Shown here: piece after piece, positions 55,500 to 64,000 of the stretch
Numbering within the stretch: position 1 is the stretch's first letter
Layout of the letters: the number at the start of each line of letters is the position of its first letter
From: Candidatus Albibeggiatoa sp. nov. NOAA
GTDB taxonomy: Bacteria; Pseudomonadota; Gammaproteobacteria; Beggiatoales; Beggiatoaceae
Assembly: GCA_025800385.1 (NCBI GenBank)
Contig: JAOXRS010000116.1
Span: 62,001 to 126,000 of the forward strand
Length of the DNA stretch: 64,000 nucleotides
Reading direction: 5' to 3'
Notes under the pieces: model-generated
The model's database searches: none
What the model was told of the DNA's origin: nothing
The model's input: the letters and a program-made list of their open reading frames with translations, nothing else
Position numbers and translations under genes: made by a program

Positions 55500-56312
55500 A
55501 TGTCACTCTTAACAATGACTATTTTTAGGTTTGTAGACAATCGACAGGCTATCGGTGTTGATACGCCACAAGGCACGCCCCCTGATGCTATTTTAAAAGC
55601 ATTAAATTTACACACTAGCCTTGGTACACGTTTACTTACTCAGTTAGGTTTATTACCACGACAAAAGCTAATCGTGCTGAATGGAGGCACAGCTGAGTTA
55701 TCTCCTGAAATGAATACTCAACTAGGTGAAGCTTTAATTGATGGGCTTGCGCAGGTGGCAGCTGAAGAAAATATTATGTTTATCACAGGTGGCACAAACT
55801 CAGGCGTGTTTAATTTATTGGGGCAAGGTCTACAAAAATGGCAGCATGATGCACCTTGCATTGGTGTATTTGTAAAACAGTTGGCATGTGAAAATGAGAA
55901 TACACCGAATAAAGCCCAATTAGAGTCACACCATTCGCATTTTGTGATGGTTGATGGTCAAGAATGGGGTGATGAGCGTGAAGTCATGTATAGCTTAATT
56001 AAATATTTAGCCAAATATATGACGGTACTTAATGTTTATGCAGGTGGTGGTGAATTAACTATTCGAGAAATGCAGGCTGCTGTAAAACAAAATTGCAAAA
56101 TATTATTGCTTGGTGGTAGTGGGCGTGCAACCGATCAAGTATTAGCAGCATATCAAGGTCAACCTATTGAGGATGAAAGATTAAAAGATATTGCTAAACA
56201 CCCAAAACTTTATACTGTTCAACTCAAAGAAGGTGTCGATAGTGTAAAGGATACATTACGCTATTTATTATATAAGCATACACAGTGTTGTTCTGGTTCT
56301 TTAGATAAGTGA
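55500..56312 (+). CDS. SLOG-superfamily (LSDAT-type) nucleotide-sensor protein
   Basis: The 270-residue protein matches the SLOG-in-TRPM prokaryotic (LSDAT) type. Rossmann-like motifs are KLIVLNGGTAELSPEM (about 52-67), ENIMFITGGTNSGVFNLL (about 90-107) and QLESHHSHFVMVDGQEWG (about 139-156). It ends with KILLLGGSGRATDQVL (about 199-214), whose GSGR loop is a SLOG hallmark. SLOG domains bind NAD-derived or other nucleotide ligands, as ThsA does in Thoeris. It starts 2 bp after the TIR gene stop; a second in-frame ATG at 55515 (MTIFRFVD) is possible. No enzymatic or membrane domain is fused, so this looks like a free sensor. Confidence 0.82.
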   Translation: MSLLTMTIFRFVDNRQAIGVDTPQGTPPDAILKALNLHTSLGTRLLTQLGLLPRQKLIVLNGGTAELSPEMNTQLGEALIDGLAQVAAEENIMFITGGTNSGVFNLLGQGLQKWQHDAPCIGVFVKQLACENENTPNKAQLESHHSHFVMVDGQEWGDEREVMYSLIKYLAKYMTVLNVYAGGGELTIREMQAAVKQNCKILLLGGSGRATDQVLAAYQGQPIEDERLKDIAKHPKLYTVQLKEGVDSVKDTLRYLLYKHTQCCSGSLDK

Positions 56313-56319
56313 GGAAAAT

Positions 56320-56718
56320 ATGCGTATTGCAGTTGCAAGTCGAGATGGAGAAACAGTTACAGGGCATATAGGGAAATGTGCGAGTTGGATTATTTTTGCA
56401 ATTAGCCATGTTGAACAAGCGTCTGAGCCAACAGTCACAGAAATTGAGCGAATCACATTACCTAAACAATTTATTTTCCATTATTACAAAGATGAGCAAC
56501 CTCACCCTCTACAAAATTGTGTTGCTGTTATTGGTGCAAGTGCGGGTGAAAGCTTTAAAAGAAAAATGCAACGCCGAGGTATTGAAGCTGTGATGACTTC
56601 AGAATCTGACCCAGCTCAAGCAGTGTTAAATTATGCATGCGATAATGTTACACCACCAAAGCCCAGACCTATTGGTGAATTAATTTGTAAAATGCGAGAT
56701 GCGTTTTCATCAGATTAA
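56320..56718 (+). CDS. NifX/NifB-C-type domain protein, third gene of the TIR operon
   Basis: The 132-residue protein begins MRIAVASRDGETVTGHIGKC, the typical start of the dinitrogenase FeMo-cofactor-binding domain (COG1433: 'mkIAva..dg..v..HFGra'), with Ile in place of Phe before Gly. Later parts (NCVAVIGASAGESFKRKMQR and RGIEAVMTSE) fit the middle and end of that fold. The C-terminal RPIGELICKMRDAFSSD is short and extra. It starts 7 bp after the SLOG gene with GAGG ahead of it, so it belongs to the same operon. It may bind a metal cluster; a link to nif is not proven. Confidence 0.75.
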   Translation: MRIAVASRDGETVTGHIGKCASWIIFAISHVEQASEPTVTEIERITLPKQFIFHYYKDEQPHPLQNCVAVIGASAGESFKRKMQRRGIEAVMTSESDPAQAVLNYACDNVTPPKPRPIGELICKMRDAFSSD

Positions 56719-56768
56719 GCACTGACAATGACTATACTTCACCATTGACACTGCCAGTGTTTAAAAAA

Positions 56769-58643
56769 TTAATGCATGATTTTCTTCAAATGAATTAATA
56801 ACAGGGAAACAGCTGCTGGTGTAACACCTGAAATACGTGATGCTTGTCCTACGCTCGTTGGGCGGAATTGGATCAATTTTTGTCTTACTTCATTCGATAG
56901 ACCTGATACTTTTTCATAATCCATATTGTCAGGAATACTGGTTTCTTCATAACGGCGTAAACGCGCAATTTCTGCCTGCTGGCGTTCAATATAACCGCTA
57001 TATTTAACTTGAGTTTCAACTTGTTGATGTACTTGATCTAGTTCACTGGTACGCCCTGCTTTTAATGATTCAATTTGCATTAAATTATCATAGGTCACTT
57101 CTGGGCGACGCAGTAAATCTAAGCAATTAGCTTCACGGCGCAGCGGTGTTAATTTTGTCACTTGTTCAGCTTCTGGTGTATCTAAATGTACCCATAATTT
57201 TTTTAACCGTTCTGTTTCTGCTTCAATCTCATTGCATTTTTGTTCAAAGAATTGCCATTGCTCATCACCGACTAAACCTAACTCACGCCCTTTTTCAGTT
57301 AAACGCAAATCAGCATTGTCTTCGCGTAACAATAAACGATATTCTGCACGACTGGTAAACATGCGGTAAGGTTCTTTTGTGCCACTGGTAATTAAATCGT
57401 CAATCAATACACCAATATAGGCTTCATCACGGCGGGGTGTCCAAGCTTCTTCACCTTTCACCTGCAATGCTGCATTCATGCCCGCAATTAAGCCCTGTGC
57501 TGCCGCTTCTTCATAACCTGTTGTCCCATTAATTTGGCCTGCAAAGAACAAACCATTAAAAACTTTGGTTTCTAAGCTAGGTTTCAAATCACGTGGATCG
57601 AAAAAGTCATACTCAATCGCATAACCAGGACGAGTAATATGTGCATTCTCAAAGCCTTTCATCGAACGCACTAAACCTAACTGAATATCAAACGGCAAGC
57701 TGGTAGAAATCCCATTAGGATAGACTTCATTTACATCTAGCCCTTCAGGCTCAACGAAAATTTGGTGCGAAGACTTGTCAGAAAAACGCATAACTTTATC
57801 TTCAATCGAAGGACAATAGCGAGGGCCAATCCCTTCAATCACGCCTGTATACATAGGAGAACGATCTAAACCTGAGCGAATAATGTCATGGGTTTGCTCA
57901 TTGGTATGCGTGATGTGGCAAGATACTTGGCGCGGGTGTTGGCTGGCATTACCTTGAAATGAAAAAACAGGCGTAGGCATATCGCCTTGTTGTTCTTGCA
58001 TCACGCTGTAATCTAAACTGCGACTATCTAAACGAGGGGGTGTGCCTGTTTTTAAACGATCAACGCGTAAATTTGTCTCACGTAATTTTTGTGATAATGC
58101 ATTAGATGGTGGATCACCCATACGACCAGCTTGGTAATTAGACAAACCAACATGAATCACACCACCTAAAAATGTGCCCGAAGTTAAAATAACCGTTGGC
58201 GCAAAAAAGCGTAGACCCATTTGCGTGACAGCACCTTTAACTTGATCGCCTTCGAAAATAATATCATCAGCCGCTTGCTGAAAGATCGTAAGGTTAGACT
58301 GATTTTCTAGCACTTTACGTACTGCAACACGGTATAAATTACGATCAATTTGGGCACGAGTAGCACGCACGGCAGGCCCTTTGCTCGCATTGAGAATACG
58401 GAATTGAATTCCCCCCAAATCTGCTGCTTTCCCCATTAAGCCACCAAGTGCATCAATTTCTTTGACTAAATGCCCTTTACCAATCCCACCAATGGCAGGA
58501 TTACAAGACATTTGCCCAAGGGTTTCGACATTGTGAGTTAATAATAATGTATTTACGCCCATACGTGCAGCAGCTAGTGCGGCTTCAGTGCCTGCATGAC
58601 CGCCACCGATGACAATAACATCAAAAGTTGTTGGATAATCCAT
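56769..58643 (-). CDS. mnmG: tRNA uridine-5-carboxymethylaminomethyl modification enzyme MnmG
   Basis: The 624-residue product is full-length MnmG (GidA), which with MnmE modifies the wobble uridine of several tRNAs using FAD and methylene-THF. It shows the FAD loop [19 protein letters not shown], the conserved [31 protein letters not shown], and the C-terminal helical region. mnmE and rsmG are not in the window; gidB often follows but is absent here. It is convergent with the TIR operon. Confidence 0.97.
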   Translation of the reverse strand: MDYPTTFDVIVIGGGHAGTEAALAAARMGVNTLLLTHNVETLGQMSCNPAIGGIGKGHLVKEIDALGGLMGKAADLGGIQFRILNASKGPAVRATRAQIDRNLYRVAVRKVLENQSNLTIFQQAADDIIFEGDQVKGAVTQMGLRFFAPTVILTSGTFLGGVIHVGLSNYQAGRMGDPPSNALSQKLRETNLRVDRLKTGTPPRLDSRSLDYSVMQEQQGDMPTPVFSFQGNASQHPRQVSCHITHTNEQTHDIIRSGLDRSPMYTGVIEGIGPRYCPSIEDKVMRFSDKSSHQIFVEPEGLDVNEVYPNGISTSLPFDIQLGLVRSMKGFENAHITRPGYAIEYDFFDPRDLKPSLETKVFNGLFFAGQINGTTGYEEAAAQGLIAGMNAALQVKGEEAWTPRRDEAYIGVLIDDLITSGTKEPYRMFTSRAEYRLLLREDNADLRLTEKGRELGLVGDEQWQFFEQKCNEIEAETERLKKLWVHLDTPEAEQVTKLTPLRREANCLDLLRRPEVTYDNLMQIESLKAGRTSELDQVHQQVETQVKYSGYIERQQAEIARLRRYEETSIPDNMDYEKVSGLSNEVRQKLIQFRPTSVGQASRISGVTPAAVSLLLIHLKKIMH

Positions 58644-58978
58644 GTTTTATTCTGTGATAAGAGTGTAATGCTGAAGGTAAGTAAGAAATATAGTGCAGGT
58701 GTTAAAAAATGACAATGCAGAATTTAGAAAATTTATTTTGTATTATTTTATTTATCAAAAGATTAGAGTGATTTTAAAATTTATTTTAAATAAGCCAAAA
58801 AAAATTTGAAATAAAGTAAAAAATAGTCTGTATAAAATTGTAGTTATCAGGATAAATTAATTTTTTGAATGGTAATTTTTATTTTAGAAAATTTATTTTA
58901 ATGAGGATAACTAAGTATCGTTTTTTCTTGGCTATCCAATTTCACAACTCTCTCATTGATTATTTATGGAGATAGAAT
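58644..58978. other. 335-bp very AT-rich divergent promoter region
   Basis: The stretch separates mnmG from the exported IgGFc-type gene, which diverge. It is unusually AT-rich, with runs such as ATTTATTTTAAAT. No strong box or RNA is clear. It is a candidate for xenogeneic-silencer-type binding, by composition only. Confidence 0.35.
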
Positions 58979-61537
58979 ATGAAACAGTGGAATTCTAACA
59001 TATTTAAGATACAAATACCTGATAGGATACAATACTTCATTCCTAATCTGAGTTTTAGTAAGCAGTCCAAACTATCTGTAGCAGTCAAATTAACTATTGC
59101 TTCACTCTTTTGGAGCAGTCAAGTAGCTGCTCTCCCAGATAACAACGGCAAGGAATTTATATTAGGTTTTCTTCCTAATTTATCTACACCAAGTTTAGAG
59201 TTACATATTACTAGTGATGTTGTTACTGATGTAACAGTTCAATACCCTTTAAATAATCCTAATTTTGATAAAACAGTATCTGTATCACCAGGTCAAGTGA
59301 CAGTCTTATCTATGCCACAAAGCTCTCATAACTGGTCACCTGATTTAGTTGCAAATAATGCAATTCATGCATTTGCATCTGAAGAGTTCACGCTTTATAT
59401 GGTCAATAGAGCATCTGCAACATCTGATGCAACATTAGGGTTGCCTATAGATGTATTGGATATGGATTACACTATAATGAGCTATCCAGCCCAGCCTCAT
59501 GGTGCAAGTGAATTTTTGGTTGTTGCAACAGAAGATAATACGACTGTATCAATAACACCATCACTTTCTTCTAAGTCATCTGGTACATTTTCAGAGAATA
59601 ATACCCCATTAACAGAAAATCCTACTGCACCATATGGTAATGCTCCTAATGTACCACTTGTTGCACCTATGGATGACTCATTAGCTACTCTAGACTTAAC
59701 TCCTTTTAGCATTACTTTAAACAGAGGAGAAGGGTATTTTGTGTATAGTAAATCAAGTGACTTTACAGCTACCTCTATTCAATCAGATAAGCCCATTAGC
59801 GTTATGAATGGCAATCAATGTGCTAATGTTAATAGCTCGTATACAGCTTGTGACCATATCTTTCAAATGGCTCCCCCTATTTCTACATGGGGAACAACGG
59901 CTTTAGTTAGTGATTTACCCGACCGTCCGAATGGAACAGTTTATAGAATACTAGCCGCACAAGATGACACTACTATTTTACAAAATGGTAGCACGCTAGC
60001 AGTATTAAATAAGGGTGAGTTTTATGATACTGGAGAGCTAGCAGGAAGTCATATTTTTGAAGCAGAAAAGCCTTTTTTAGTAACCGCTTTTATGACAGGC
60101 GTTGCTGCTCCTGGAGCAACCACTGGTGACCCTGCTATGGGAAATATCGTACCTCCTCAGCAATTCTCAAATCGTTATACATTTTCAACCGTAGATGGAG
60201 GACAGTTTAGTGAGCATCATTTACAAGTTTTAGCTGATAACACAGAGGTAGGCACAATTACTTTAGATGGTTCACCTATTGGTGCTAACAATTTTACAGC
60301 TATTGGAGACACAGGTTACTCTGTTGCCAATTTATCTCTCGCTGAAGGTTCTCATACAACATCCTCCAAGCTTGGACATGGTATTTTGGTTATGGGCTTT
60401 AACCAATATGATTCATATTTATATGCTGGAGGTTCACAATTTGGTGGTCTTATTGATAATAATGACCCTCCCATTGCTTCTGATGTTAAAGTGGCTGGCG
60501 TGACAGTTGTAGATGAAACTTTAACTGCTAGTTATACATACAGTGATACTGAAGATGATTTGGAAGGTGACACTGCGATTCAATGGCTACGTGCAGATGA
60601 TGTTAACGGCTTAAACAAAACTGTTATTTCTGGAGCAACTGATAAGATTTATACTCCAAAAAGTGTTGATCTTGAAAAATTTATTGGCTTTGAAGTCACA
60701 CCTGTTGCACAAACAGGTACAACTATTGGGAAGCCTGTTGAGAGCCAGTTTGTAGGACCTGTCATTGGTGAAGTTGTTGAACATGGTCAACTACAGTTTG
60801 AGTCCAAAAACTATAGTGTTAAAGAAGATAAGGGTACTATTTCTGCCGTAGTAACTCGAACGAATGGTAGTGATGGTAATATCTGTGTCACCTATAGTTC
60901 AGCTGATGCAACTGCAATTTCTCCAGATGACTATGCTTCAATATCTGAGTCTATTTGCTGGGAAGATGGTGAAACCACTGCTAAAGTTCTAAAAATTAAC
61001 ATTGTTGATGATAGCAATGAAGAAGAAAGCGAAACCTTTAAGCTGAACCTAAGCGATGTAGAGGGTGGAGCAACTATTGGTTCACCAAGTATCGCAATTG
61101 TCACAATCATTGATAACGATGATGCGAAAGATGATTGTGTCCATGCAACTTATTCAACAGACACTAGAGAGCTAACTTTACCATTCCTAGATATTCCATT
61201 GCTTGATCCTATTACTGGTGAGCCTACAGGCGGTATTGCTGTGTTTGAAGGTGATCTTAATCTTATCAATGGGGTAGATGATTTCAAAGTTGTTTCAGAC
61301 AGTATTTCTTTCATTGAAATGTTAGAAGGTGATAGTGAATGCCATGCGACCTACTCTTATATTGATCGAGTGATGTTAATTCCTTTTGTTGATGTGCCTT
61401 CAGTTATGGTTTTACCACCAGGTATTGTTGTACCAGGTCCTACTCAAGTATTTGAAGTAGAGCTACAGCAATTACCATTATCTGATGATGTATTCCACCT
61501 TAAAGGTTATAAACACCTGTATACAATTGAAAACTAA
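58979..61537 (+). CDS. Exported IgGFc-binding-domain/Calx-beta protein with shared C-terminal module
   Basis: The 852-residue protein has an extended signal region (about residues 1-52, hydrophobic core VAVKLTIASLFWSSQVAALP). Residues about 60-470 resemble the IgGFc-binding N-terminal family (SEEFTLYMVNRASATSDATL, FLVVATEDNTTVSITPSL, ERSYI-like repeats). A Calx-beta domain follows (about 605-715: ENYSVKEDKGTISAVVTRT-like, EESETFKLNLSDVEGGATIG, IDNDDA), probably calcium-binding. The last 130 residues form a module of two related beta-units (LPFLDIPLLDPITGEPTGG, FVDVPSVMVLPPGIVVPGPT) that is repeated at the end of the next protein. It is a likely surface or secreted adhesive protein. Confidence 0.7.
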   Translation: MKQWNSNIFKIQIPDRIQYFIPNLSFSKQSKLSVAVKLTIASLFWSSQVAALPDNNGKEFILGFLPNLSTPSLELHITSDVVTDVTVQYPLNNPNFDKTVSVSPGQVTVLSMPQSSHNWSPDLVANNAIHAFASEEFTLYMVNRASATSDATLGLPIDVLDMDYTIMSYPAQPHGASEFLVVATEDNTTVSITPSLSSKSSGTFSENNTPLTENPTAPYGNAPNVPLVAPMDDSLATLDLTPFSITLNRGEGYFVYSKSSDFTATSIQSDKPISVMNGNQCANVNSSYTACDHIFQMAPPISTWGTTALVSDLPDRPNGTVYRILAAQDDTTILQNGSTLAVLNKGEFYDTGELAGSHIFEAEKPFLVTAFMTGVAAPGATTGDPAMGNIVPPQQFSNRYTFSTVDGGQFSEHHLQVLADNTEVGTITLDGSPIGANNFTAIGDTGYSVANLSLAEGSHTTSSKLGHGILVMGFNQYDSYLYAGGSQFGGLIDNNDPPIASDVKVAGVTVVDETLTASYTYSDTEDDLEGDTAIQWLRADDVNGLNKTVISGATDKIYTPKSVDLEKFIGFEVTPVAQTGTTIGKPVESQFVGPVIGEVVEHGQLQFESKNYSVKEDKGTISAVVTRTNGSDGNICVTYSSADATAISPDDYASISESICWEDGETTAKVLKINIVDDSNEEESETFKLNLSDVEGGATIGSPSIAIVTIIDNDDAKDDCVHATYSTDTRELTLPFLDIPLLDPITGEPTGGIAVFEGDLNLINGVDDFKVVSDSISFIEMLEGDSECHATYSYIDRVMLIPFVDVPSVMVLPPGIVVPGPTQVFEVELQQLPLSDDVFHLKGYKHLYTIEN

Positions 61538-61624
61538 TTTTTATAGCTGGCTAGAGTTGGGTAGTTTTAATACCGCCCACTCTAGAGCATTGATTTAAGC
61601 GTTTATTAAAAAGAGAGAAATTTC

Positions 61625-63343
61625 ATGAGTATACTAAGACATGCTGTTGTATTGCCTGTTATGCTAGCCTCATCAACCACATGGGCAGCATTAACAACGC
61701 CTATAGGGGCTACTGCACAGCATTCATTTGTTGAAAATCAAGTTATTATTAAATTCAAAGATGATGGCATTCAGTCATTGGATGATACGATTACAATTCG
61801 TCAAACTTTAGGTGTATTCAATATCCAAGAATTTCCTTTAATTAATGCCCAACTTTGGGAAATGACAACTGATACACTCAGTGCATTACAATTTTTGGAA
61901 AACGATCCTCGTATTGAATATATTGAACCAAATTACATTGTTAGCCTTAATGAAACACCTAATGATCCCGATTATTCTAAATTGTGGGGCTTACATAATG
62001 AAGGGCAGACTGGTGGGAAAATTGATGCTGATATCGATGCACCAGAAGCTTGGGAAATCAATACAGATAGCGATGTAATTGTTGCAGTAATTGATACGGG
62101 TGTTGCTTACTCTCACCCTGACCTTGCCCCAAATATGTGGGTTAATAAAGGGGAAATTCCTGATAATGGTGTTGATGATGACCAAAATGGTTATATTGAT
62201 GATGTTTACGGGTATGACTTTGTCAATGATGATGGAGACCCTGATGACGACCACTATCATGGTACACATGTAGCAGGAACAGTTGCAGCTGTTGGTAATA
62301 ATGGAACTGGCGTTGTTGGGGTGAGCTGGACAGCTAAAATTATGGCATTAAAATTCTTAAACAAGAATGGTTCTGGCTCAACCAGTGATGCAATTAAGGC
62401 TGTTCAGTATGCTACATCAATGGGAGCAAAGCTGACAAATAACAGCTGGGGTGGTGGTGGCTACTCTCAGGCACTTTATGATGCAATAGAGGAAGCACAA
62501 GAGAAAGATGTTTTATTCATTGCAGCAGCAGGGAATGCTCGTAATGATAATGATGGCTCGCCTACTTATCCTGCCAGTTATGATTTGGATAATATTATTA
62601 CAGTTGCAGCAACAGATCATAATGATAATTTAGCCGCATTTTCTAACTATGGTCACACTAGTGTCGATTTAGGTGCACCTGGTGTTAATATTTATAGCAC
62701 TATTCCTGGAGATAGTTATAAGTCTCTTAACGGTACATCTATGGCAACACCTCAAGTTGCTGGCGCTATTACATTATTATGGTCTCAATGTTCGACACTG
62801 ACATCTTCCGACATTAAGGATACTATTTTAAAAACATTAGATAGTGCGTCAGCTTTGATAGGTAAAACCGTCACAGGAGGGCGACTCAATATAAGTAATG
62901 CACTCGCATCATGTATTGACGATGATGGTGATGATGACACATGTAAACATGCTGTCTATGAAACAGATAAAGGCTTAATTACTATGCCATATTTAGACAT
63001 TCCATTACTTGATCCTATTACTGGTGAGCCTACAGGGGATATTGCTGTATTTGAAGGTGAACTAAGCTTAATTGATGGTGTAGAAGATTTAGTTGTTGTA
63101 CCTGATAACACTAAATTTATTAAAATGCTAGATGGTGATGATAATGAGTGTCATGCGAGTTATTCTTATGCAGATAGAATCATTCATATCCCATTTGTTG
63201 ATGTACCCTCTGTTATGGTGCTACCGCCAAACATTATTGTGCCAGGGCCTACTCAAGTGTTTGAAGCCACTTTACAACAGCTACCATTATCCAGTGATGT
63301 ATTCCACCTTCAAGAATATAATTATTTGGATACTCTTGATTAA
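61625..63343 (+). CDS. Exported subtilisin-like serine protease (S8) with shared C-terminal module
   Basis: The 572-residue protein has a signal peptide (AVVLPVMLASSTTWAA). An I9-like propeptide-like region (about 35-105) precedes an S8 domain whose catalytic triad is visible: D in VAVIDTGVAYSHPDLAPN, H in DDDHYHGTHVAGTVAAVGN and S in LNGTSMATPQVAGAITLLW; the oxyanion Asn is in KLTNNSWGGGG. The acidic DDDHYHG region may bind calcium. The last 130 residues (LDIPLLDPITGEPTGDIAVF, FVDVPSVMVLPPNIIVPGPT) are the same module as in the IgGFc-type protein 87 bp upstream, with which it probably forms an operon. Confidence 0.9.
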   Translation: MSILRHAVVLPVMLASSTTWAALTTPIGATAQHSFVENQVIIKFKDDGIQSLDDTITIRQTLGVFNIQEFPLINAQLWEMTTDTLSALQFLENDPRIEYIEPNYIVSLNETPNDPDYSKLWGLHNEGQTGGKIDADIDAPEAWEINTDSDVIVAVIDTGVAYSHPDLAPNMWVNKGEIPDNGVDDDQNGYIDDVYGYDFVNDDGDPDDDHYHGTHVAGTVAAVGNNGTGVVGVSWTAKIMALKFLNKNGSGSTSDAIKAVQYATSMGAKLTNNSWGGGGYSQALYDAIEEAQEKDVLFIAAAGNARNDNDGSPTYPASYDLDNIITVAATDHNDNLAAFSNYGHTSVDLGAPGVNIYSTIPGDSYKSLNGTSMATPQVAGAITLLWSQCSTLTSSDIKDTILKTLDSASALIGKTVTGGRLNISNALASCIDDDGDDDTCKHAVYETDKGLITMPYLDIPLLDPITGEPTGDIAVFEGELSLIDGVEDLVVVPDNTKFIKMLDGDDNECHASYSYADRIIHIPFVDVPSVMVLPPNIIVPGPTQVFEATLQQLPLSSDVFHLQEYNYLDTLD

Positions 63344-63377
63344 TTTTAAAATGGCTTGATTTTTACTAGCATCATTT

Positions 63378-63415
63378 AAAGCCTCATTTATCTCTATAAG
63401 TGAGGCTTTTTTATT
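63378..63415 (+). terminator. Strong Rho-independent terminator after the subtilase gene
   Basis: AAAGCCTCATTTAT and ATAAGTGAGGCTTT form a 14-bp stem with a CTCT tetraloop (one wobble), followed by TTTTATTT. It lies 35 bp after the subtilase stop and is the strongest terminator in the window. Confidence 0.85.
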
Positions 63416-63509
63416 TGTAAGTAAAATCAGTTCAATCTAAAAATCCCAAATCCTTCCAGCTATGGCATAATATAGCGTTTACCGAATAATAACCAAGGAT
63501 TAATACTAT

Positions 63510-63842
63510 ATGGATTTCTTTATTGCAGCCGCTTATGCTGAAGGTGCAGCAGCCGCTCCTCAAGGTGGTGGATTCGCAAGCTTTATCCCTTTGATTATTT
63601 TGATTGTGGTGTTTTATTTCTTATTAATTCGTCCACAACAACAGCGTGTTAAAGAACACTCTAATATGGTCAATGCCTTACAAAAAGGTGATGAAGTGGT
63701 AACCACTGGCGGTTTATTAGGCCGTATTACAGATATTGGTGAGAATTTTATTCAAATCCAAATCGCTCAAAACACGGAAGTGAAAGTACAACGTCAAGCA
63801 GTTTCTTCTGTGATGCCAAAAGGCACAATGAAAAATTTATAG
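63510..63842 (+). CDS. yajC: Sec translocase auxiliary subunit YajC
   Basis: The 110-residue product matches YajC: an N-terminal membrane helix (FASFIPLIILIVVFYFLLIR, about 24-43) followed by PQQQRVKEHSNMVNALQKGDE and VVTTGGLLGRITDIGE. It associates with SecDF to assist export. The AAAYAEGAAAAPQ stretch before the helix is typical. secD begins 79 bp downstream, giving the usual yajC-secD order. Confidence 0.95.
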   Translation: MDFFIAAAYAEGAAAAPQGGGFASFIPLIILIVVFYFLLIRPQQQRVKEHSNMVNALQKGDEVVTTGGLLGRITDIGENFIQIQIAQNTEVKVQRQAVSSVMPKGTMKNL

Positions 63843-63921
63843 GCACGCAAAGGCTACTGCATCGTCTTAGTTTAAGAAAGCCTTGTTCTGTGACCATAAA
63901 AAAAGGATGTAACAACAAACA

Positions 63922-64000
63922 ATGAATCATTACCCACTTTGGAAAAATTTACTAATTGGATTTGTCATTGCGCTATGCGCTTTGTACGCACTGCCCAATT
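63922..64000 (+). CDS. secD: Protein translocase subunit SecD, N-terminal fragment (3' end outside window)
   Basis: The first 26 codons read MNHYPLWKNLLIGFVIALCA and then LYALPN, the first membrane helix typical of SecD. An AAAAGGAT site precedes the ATG. The rest of the gene is beyond the window. Its position after yajC supports the call strongly. Confidence 0.85.
   Translation, partial: MNHYPLWKNLLIGFVIALCALYALPN

Noticed and set aside
56719..56768. Palindrome ACACTGCCAGTGT between the NifX-like gene and mnmG
   Set aside because: The centre leaves only one unpaired base, so it cannot form a normal terminator hairpin; it may be chance.

Overview
The window looks like part of the chromosome of a Gram-negative, AT-rich (about 40% GC by eye), diazotrophic gammaproteobacterium. 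The best guess is a sulfur-oxidising filamentous or Beggiatoaceae-like lineage of the Thiotrichales. The grounds are the gammaproteobacterial style of the core proteins (CarB, GreA, GroEL with a GGM tail, MnmG, YajC/SecD), a nif block with the [4Fe-4S] LRV protein, TAACTGA-type heptamer repeats of the kind I recall being reported from marine Beggiatoaceae, and many caspase, TIR, WD40, LRR and TPR proteins. The placement is inference; no rRNA or tRNA gene was seen.

Layout. 1-5402: the end of a parA-like gene, a ParB-like/HhH protein, a small membrane protein, then carB overlapping greA. 5470-9811: an accessory block with a caspase-TM-LRR protein preceded by a small EACC1-like protein, a broken small ORF, a PD-(D/E)xK-like protein and an orphan. 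9929-13603: groESL with both a CIRCE operator and a sigma-32-like promoter, divergent from a secreted Cys-repeat protein. 13676-23714: mostly housekeeping genes on the minus strand (PLP enzyme, coaBC, gamma-glutamylcyclotransferase-like, leuC, glyA, flavin-type oxidase) plus a secreted protein with a near-perfect internal duplication and an acyltransferase-like membrane protein. 23756-30555: a hybrid histidine kinase, a PhnD-like binding protein, and an array of stand-alone receiver proteins in various stages of decay, ending in a scar where two truncated paralogues meet.

30757-33668: a methyltransferase and an RloA/RloB (AbiL-type) ATPase-TOPRIM-like pair that runs straight into the nif block. 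33665-37993 (minus): nifK, nifT, a nafY/nifX-like gene, a DUF6129-like gene, a nifF-like flavodoxin and the LRV iron-sulfur protein. nifK comes first, without nifH or nifD, and has its own sigma-54 (-24/-12) promoter and a NifA-type upstream site. 38436-49649: a TPR protein, a J-domain protein with HAD instead of HPD, a two-domain glycosyltransferase, a cold-shock protein, an exported WD40 protein, hisD and rpmE.

50102-56718 is a second conflict-type cluster: an LRR protein and a DEDDh exonuclease on the minus strand, divergent from a tight three-gene operon encoding a TIR-TM-WD40 protein, a SLOG/LSDAT nucleotide-sensor protein and a NifX-domain protein. The TIR plus SLOG pairing recalls the logic of Thoeris but with a different architecture, and is the most interesting unit in the window. 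56769-64000: mnmG, two exported proteins (IgGFc-binding/Calx-beta and subtilase) that share a previously unremarked C-terminal module, then yajC and the start of secD.
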